NCBI RefSeq assembly: GCF_018143015.1
Contig: NC_054748.1
Span: 7,996,967-8,060,966, forward strand
DNA from: Lytechinus variegatus
Lineage: Eukaryota; Echinodermata; Echinoidea; Temnopleuroida; Toxopneustidae
Direction: 5' to 3'
DNA length: 64,000 bases
Shown here one piece after another: positions 58,521 to 64,000 of the stretch (position 1 is the stretch's first letter; every line of letters starts with the position of its first letter). Made by a program: the position numbers and the translations under genes. The notes beneath the pieces are model-generated. The model was not told the origin of the DNA. It saw only the letters and a list, made by a program, of their open reading frames with translations, and did not search any database.

Positions 58521-59221
58521 TTTACATACAATTTTTTTAATCGAATCAAAGGCCCTTTTGGCGGTCCATAAGCTAGCCGAGAGGTTGGGAAAACCCAGAG
58601 TCCGTAAATAGAACAACACAGACAAGAGCACACAAAATGCAAGCACTGTCCCATTGAAATTGAATGTGATTAGTTAACTTATCATCAGTCGGTTATGGAA
58701 GCAATCTGATGAACCTGTGTTGTTCTGGTCTCTGGGGTTGCATTTTTTTAATGTTTGTTGTCTGGAAAAAGTGGTGCAACAGGTACGAACTATATACCTG
58801 AATCGAAAGGTTCTTAGGAGATACTGCAGTGCTCATCCATTGATTAGAATTTTCATCGCATGAACAGTTACTATTGATCTATATCTCTGAATATACTATG
58901 AACACGATGATGAATCTGTGATCGAGCGGTACTAGTTCGTTCGAGGACGACTTCTCAATTTCAATACTTATTCATCAGTGTACTTCATCGGGGGACTTCA
59001 GATGTAAAGGACGAGCTGTGGCCGGCCTGGTAAGTAATTTTCTTTTAGGACATGGCGTTCAGGTGATCGTACTAGTGTGATGTGTAAATCCTTCACTCGA
59101 TATATAAGGGTCTAAACGTGCAGCCTATTATTTATTTTGTACTGATGGCCCTCTTGCCATTTGTGTACGTGCGACTCTTTGCGAAAGACCTTCCTGTTGA
59201 CCAAACTTTCGATCCGCATAT

Positions 59222-59540
59222 ATTCGTAATTCCGAAGGTTCGTAATTCCGAAGGTTCGGTTATTCCGAAGGTTCGTACTTCCGAAGGTTCGTAATTCCGA
59301 AGGTTCGTCAATCCGAAAACGAAATAAGGTCCGTAATTCCGAAGGTTCGTCAATCCGAAAACGAAAGAAGGTTCGTAATTCCGAAGGTTAGTTAATCCGA
59401 AAACGAAATAAGGTTCGTAATTCCGAAGGTTCGTCAATCCGAAAACGAAATAAGGTTCGTAATTCCGAAGGTTCGTTAATCCGAAAACGAAATAAGGTTC
59501 GTTAATCCGAAATTTCGAAAATTAAATAAGGTTCGTATTT
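59222..59540 (+). repeat. array of AATTCCGAAGGTTCGT units
   Basis: About ten units with AATCCGAAAACGAAATAAGG between them, all in one orientation. Same family as 53754-54246, but not folded back. Both arrays open with GCATA..TTCGTAATTCCGAAG. Confidence 0.8.
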
Positions 59541-59859
59541 CCGAAAATGAAAAATTGTTCATTTTGGTTACAAAAACGGTGTTGTCATTACAAGATTACA
59601 CGATATTATGCAATGACGATCGATGATGCATGCATGTGTTGTGGCCAAAAGCACGTATTTCATTAGAATAGGCGCCCTGATCAAGCATAGGCCTAATTTC
59701 GATTTTATCTGAGCAATTGCTGCCTAAGCAAATGGTTTAAAGATGCAGGGGATCAAGTGTGTTGGTCGCGTGCGAGTAACCACTAGATAATAGGATTTGT
59801 ATTGGAGATGATGTCATTTTTAATAACAGCTTCTGCTTGTAATAAAAATAATACTTTAA

Positions 59860-60660
59860 TAATGATCCTTGTGAGATGTTGAAAGCGCGAATCGCAAGCT
59901 CAAACTTGTAGACATTTCATGTAACAAGACTTGAACTTAAACATTCTGAGCAGTTTTTTTTAATCGTGAGAAAGATGTGTATCTTTCTACAGAATTATCT
60001 CGAGGGCGAGCTGTAATTTGTTTACTGACCTGGGGCCCGTTGCATAAAACGTTTTACCTGAGAAAACTCAGGTTGTTTTACCGGAGTTTTTGCCCTGTGC
60101 TAAAGTCAATGGCGGAAATCAGACTAACCTTAGTTTTCAGTTTTTACCAGAGTTTTCTCAGGTAAAAAGTTTTATGCAACAGGCTTCTAAGTAATCTTTT
60201 TAAGGACTGCATTTAGTGACTCATGAATAGAATATATGTCTCACGAACTAAATAATGAGAGCGCGAACCGCAAGCTTAAAATTTGTAATATTCCACCTGA
60301 AAACTGGACATTTTTTTTTTGTAACCAGGAATAGAATGAGTTCCTCAATAAATAATACTTGATGCGAGCAAGAAACGTGAGCCAAAATTTTCCGATTTTC
60401 CAACCTGAAAACTGGACATTCTAAGCATTCTTGTAAAAAAAAATGATAGCTGGGAGAACAGTTTTCAGAACTGAAGTGGCTTCCCTGGGTAAATAATATC
60501 TATATCATTATTATTCTAGGCCTACATGAAATTTCCAAAAGGTTGAGCACGTGATTCGCTCGCAACATCTCACAAGGATGCCCTTTTAACAGTAATTGAC
60601 CAAAAAGGCGAATTTTACATCTTCAGATTCGATTTCTTTCCCCCCAAACCGCTTGCTCGC
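59860..60660. repeat. GCGCGAACCGCAAGCT-type dispersed repeat with nested MITE
   Basis: Units with GAGAGCGCGAACCGCAAGCT, CCACCTGAAAACTGGACATT and GATGCGAGCAAGAAACGTGA. A MITE (60034-60184) is inserted in it. Confidence 0.5.
60034..60184. mobile_element. 151-bp MITE
   Basis: Ends GGCCCGTTGCATAAAACGTT and (inverse) AAAGTTTTATGCAACAGGC, then TTACCTGAGAAAACTCAGG pairing inward. Confidence 0.7.
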
Positions 60661-60833
60661 TACGCTCGCAGAAATGAAACGTAAATATATAATTTATCAA
60701 TCAGTGATCACTTAAATTTTTATGCTCAATTCAATTACTACAAAACACACAACCTCTTTACACAGATGATAATCTCAAGGTGAAAATATACGTTTGCACC
60801 AAATTGCCCCTATTGGCCCCTTTTTTGGCTTTG

Positions 60834-63080
60834 CCCCCTGTTGCACCCACAAATGTAATAACGCCCACAAATGTAATAACGCCCACAAATGTAATAACAC
60901 TTTACCCACAAATGTAATAACGCCCACAAATGTAATAACACTTTACCCACAAATGTAATAATTTTTGATCGCCCACAAATGTAATAATGACTTTACCCAC
61001 AAATGTAATAAATTTGAAGGGATTTTTGGCGAATCCGTTCTAAACTAAAATCCTATAGTAATGCGTTCATATAGCACAAAAGTGCAGTCTTTTTTTCAGA
61101 CCGGGTTAATAAAACAAAGTACAAGTCCAAAGTCTTTTTTCCAGACCCGGTTGTTTAAAAAATTATAATATAAATCCAAAGTCTTTTTTCCAGACCCGGT
61201 TGTTTAAAAAAATATAATAAAAGTCCAAAGTCTTTTTTTCCAGACCCGGTTGTTTCAAAAATTGTGATATAAGTCCAAAGTCTTTTTTCCAGACCCGGTT
61301 GTTTCAAGAATTTCAATAAATCCAAAGTCTTTTTCCAGACCCAGTTATTTCAAAATTTATAATATAAGTCCAAACTAAGATACGGTAATGATATTCCTGT
61401 GGAAAAAATGGGAATCGAGCTTAGTCTTTTCTCCAGACCCAGTTAATTAAAACTGGTGGAATTAATGTCTTTGTTGTTGTTTCAACTTATACGGTGTATA
61501 TTGTGAATATGTGCACTAAGAGTAAATTGAGAATCAAGCGTAGTCTTTTCTCCAGACCCGGTTACCTGTTATTTAAACATTATGAATAACAGTTTAAAAA
61601 CAGTATAAAGACCCCATAATCTTATTAATGCTGGATATAGCGTAGTCTTTCAGCCCGACCATTTTTTTCTTCAAAAAAAAAAACGCTAATAGTAAGAATT
61701 AAAAAAATCAAAGTCTAAGACCAAACAAACCTTCAACCTAAGAACCTGTTTTAAAAGAGGTTTAGAGTGTTGTCTTTATTCCATACCTAAAACAGTTACG
61801 AAAAAAAATCTTCTAACATAAGACCTTATATTCTTATTCTCGTGGAATAATTTTAGAACGTACTCTTTCCTCCAGACCCGGCTATTAAAAAAAGTAACTG
61901 AAAAACTTCAAATCTAAGACCAAATTTCCAAAGTTTCACCCAGTAAAAATATGTCTTTTTAAAATAATACTACTACCCCTACAAAACATTGTAATAACGC
62001 GTGGGTAAAGCAGACATCCTTTCTCCAGACTTGGTTACTATTTGAAAAATAAAATAGTTTTTACAAATATTCTAAAACGAATACCCAATAATCTAATTAC
62101 TGTGGAACAACATGAAGACCGATTGTCGAAGATCGACTTTCCTCCAGACACAATTATTTCAGGAATAAAAAATCAATAAAACTCAACCCCCATCAACGAA
62201 TCTAAGAACCAACAATCCTCCAAATTAAGACCATGCATGTAGAAAACACATGTTTAGAGCGTTGTCTTTATTCCAGACCCGGTGATTTAAAAATGATTTA
62301 AACAATCCTAAAAACAAAAGACTCATATTCTTATTCTTGTGGAATAACACGAGTATTATGCTTAGTCTTTCGTCTGGACCCGGTTATTTAAAACATAGAG
62401 AAATATTGAAAAAAAATGACAGCTGAGACCAATCTTCAAAATAAAACCCACTTAAAATGCTTTGGCTTAGAGTGTTGTCTTTACCCCTCACCGACGTATA
62501 TTAAAGCTTTTGAAACGGCCGGGTCTGAAAAAAAGACTTTGGACTTGCATTATAATTTTTTAATTAACCGGGTCTGGAAAAAAGATTTTGGACGTATATT
62601 ATAATTTTGAAACAACCGGGTCTGGTAAAAAGACTTTGGACGTATATTATAATTTTGAAAAACCTGGTCTGGAAAAAGACTTGGACTTGTACTGTATATT
62701 TCATTAACCGGGTCTGGAAAAAAGACTTTGAACTTTTGTGCTATATGAACGCATTACTATAGGATATTAGTTTAGAACGAATTCGCCAAAAATCACTTCA
62801 AATTAATTACATTTGTGGGTAAAGTCATTATTACATTTGTTGGTAAAGTGCATTATTACATTTGTGGGTAAAGTGTTATTACATTTGTGGGCGTTATTAC
62901 ATTTGTGGGTAAAGTGTTATTACATTTGTGGGCGATCAAAAATTATTACATTTGTGGGTAAAGTGTTATTACATTTGTGGGCGTTATTACATTTGTGGGT
63001 AAAGTGTTATTACATTTGTGGGCGTTATTACATTTGTGGGCGATTATTACATTTGTGGGTGTAACACCCCCCCCCCCCCC
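60834..63080. mobile_element. complete element with TTACATTTGTGGG terminal arrays
   Basis: The left terminus (CCCCCTGTTGCACCCAC) has eight CCCACAAATGTAATAA copies; the right has twelve TTATTACATTTGTGGG copies and ends in GTGTAACACCCC. Inside each array is a matching link (ATAGTAATGCGTTCATATAG, inverse at 62742-62762), then arrays of CCAGACCCGGTT / AACCGGGTCTGG units in opposite orientation. The middle (61380-62480) is made of decayed CTTTCTCCAGACCCGGTTA units at ~120-170 bp spacing. No ORF for a transposase. Confidence 0.75.
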
Positions 63081-63159
63081 ATGAAAATATATTCCGCCGC
63101 CACTGATTGAAACACGCATCGTCTTCTTGGCTAACTGCAAAAAGTTCTTTAAATGTCCC

Positions 63160-64000
63160 CTTTATATCAGGTCAGAGTTTATATATTTAAAATTTCTGTT
63201 TGCGATCTTGCTCGCAGTTATTATCTAAATTTAGTTACATAGGCATCTCGTTTTGAAGATCACAAACATATTGCCCATCATATTAAAAAAAAATATTTAG
63301 CTCGCGCTCGCATTATTTAAAAAGGGTTTATCATGCTATTACATATTTACTTTATTTGATAAGTATAAAGCTAATTATTGACTGTTAGGACTACCCTTTC
63401 AAAGAAACAAACAAAAATCAACTTTAAGCTGCCGATCGAGGAAAATGTGGCTGAAAAAAATATTGCCCCCCCCCCCCTACTTGACGAAAGTTGGATCCGC
63501 CGGGAGGGAGGCAGGGGGGACTTGCACCCAAAAAATGAAATAAAAAACAGGGAAATGAATATTTTTCAAAATGGGAAAGTTCCTTTTTCAAAAATAAATA
63601 TGCCGTTTTTCGTGTTTTTTTTCAAAATAAAATATTCTTTTTAAAGTATACAAGTTAAGTTTTCAGGCTGGAATATTGCAAATTTTCAGCTTGCGCTTCG
63701 CACTCTCATTCGATTGGTGAAATATGCATCCTAAAGAGGTCACTAAATGCTTTCTTTAACAGGTTCCTTTTCTGGTCAGTATGTTTAAGCTGCGTTTTGC
63801 GCTCGTGTTAATTTTTTAGTTAGATGCACATCTTTTTAATGACAGCAGAAATCTGCTCGGATTTTTAAAAACTTATTTTCATTTTTTATTGAAATACCCT
63901 AAAGTTTTAGCTTGTGATTCACGCTCGCAACACCTCGCAATTATGCCATTTTAAGAATAATTGACCCCCCAAAAAAGTTTTACAACTTCACCTTTGAATT
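63160..64000 (+). repeat. GCTCGCGCTCGCATTATTT-type repeat units
   Basis: AGCTCGCGCTCGCATTATTT at 63299, CAGCTTGCGCTTCGCACTCT at 63689, GCTGCGTTTTGCGCTCG near 63790 and GATTCACGCTCGCAACACC near 63917; same dispersed family as 39280-39780. No gene. Confidence 0.5.

Noticed and set aside
62813..63140. ORFs across the TTACATTTGTGGG array
   Set aside because: Tandem repeat read in frame; no independent coding evidence.

Overview
The window is AT-rich eukaryotic DNA, most likely from a marine deuterostome, and I lean towards a sea urchin or other echinoderm. This rests on an EGF/ZP-domain membrane gene split by short introns, several non-LTR retrotransposons of the Jockey/CR1 type, tRNA-derived SINE pieces with ATT tails, and very many fold-back and MITE-type elements. 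The species call is inference. I see no prokaryotic operon, rRNA gene or CRISPR array.

Only two host genes can be supported. On the minus strand, at least five exons between 9295 and 4838 encode an EGF-like module followed by the C-terminal half of a zona pellucida (ZP) domain, a tetrabasic cleavage site, a transmembrane helix and a short tail. All splice phases agree. At 44169-45212 on the plus strand, an uninterrupted 347-codon ORF has a strong Kozak context, a splice acceptor 18 bases upstream and a poly(A) signal downstream. It encodes a protein I cannot name: a globular N-terminus, a charged coiled coil, a Gly/Ala-rich hydrophobic segment and a C-terminal helix.

Layout. 1-4 kb: a fold-back element (432-3657) whose arms each carry five repeat units, set inside an outer 34-bp inverted repeat. 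4.7-9.3 kb: the ZP gene, with introns full of MITEs and a tRNA-derived SINE. 9.5-13.6 kb: TA microsatellite, a mariner-like fragment, a TTAA-flanked MITE and low-complexity sequence. 13.6-15.3 kb: a decayed LINE and LINE-like 3' sequence. 15.67-18.14 kb: an element with 16-mer tandem repeats at inverted ends, containing a MITE, a polypurine tract and an end of a second tandem-repeat element. 18.46-20.2 kb: a Tc1/mariner-type non-autonomous element, a LINE tail and a small MITE. 21.5-32.2 kb: an array of ~285-bp units interrupted by an 8.3-kb LINE with two intact ORFs and by a truncated LINE. 32.2-36.6 kb: a broken LINE whose 3' part holds a long palindrome. 36.6-44 kb: tandem ATGGCCGCC-type repeats and a field of CTTCCGTAACG motifs. 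46-51 kb: a fold-back element and another broken LINE. 53.7-64 kb: TTCGGAA/ACGAACC arrays, MITEs, and a 2.25-kb element with arrays of TTACATTTGTGGG at both ends.

The window is mainly a record of nested transposition. The ZP gene and the 347-codon gene are the functional host content. The most notable unexplained structures are the arrays of nuclear-receptor-like inverted repeats in the first fold-back element, the tandem-terminal element at 17 and 61-63 kb, and the unidentified 347-codon gene.
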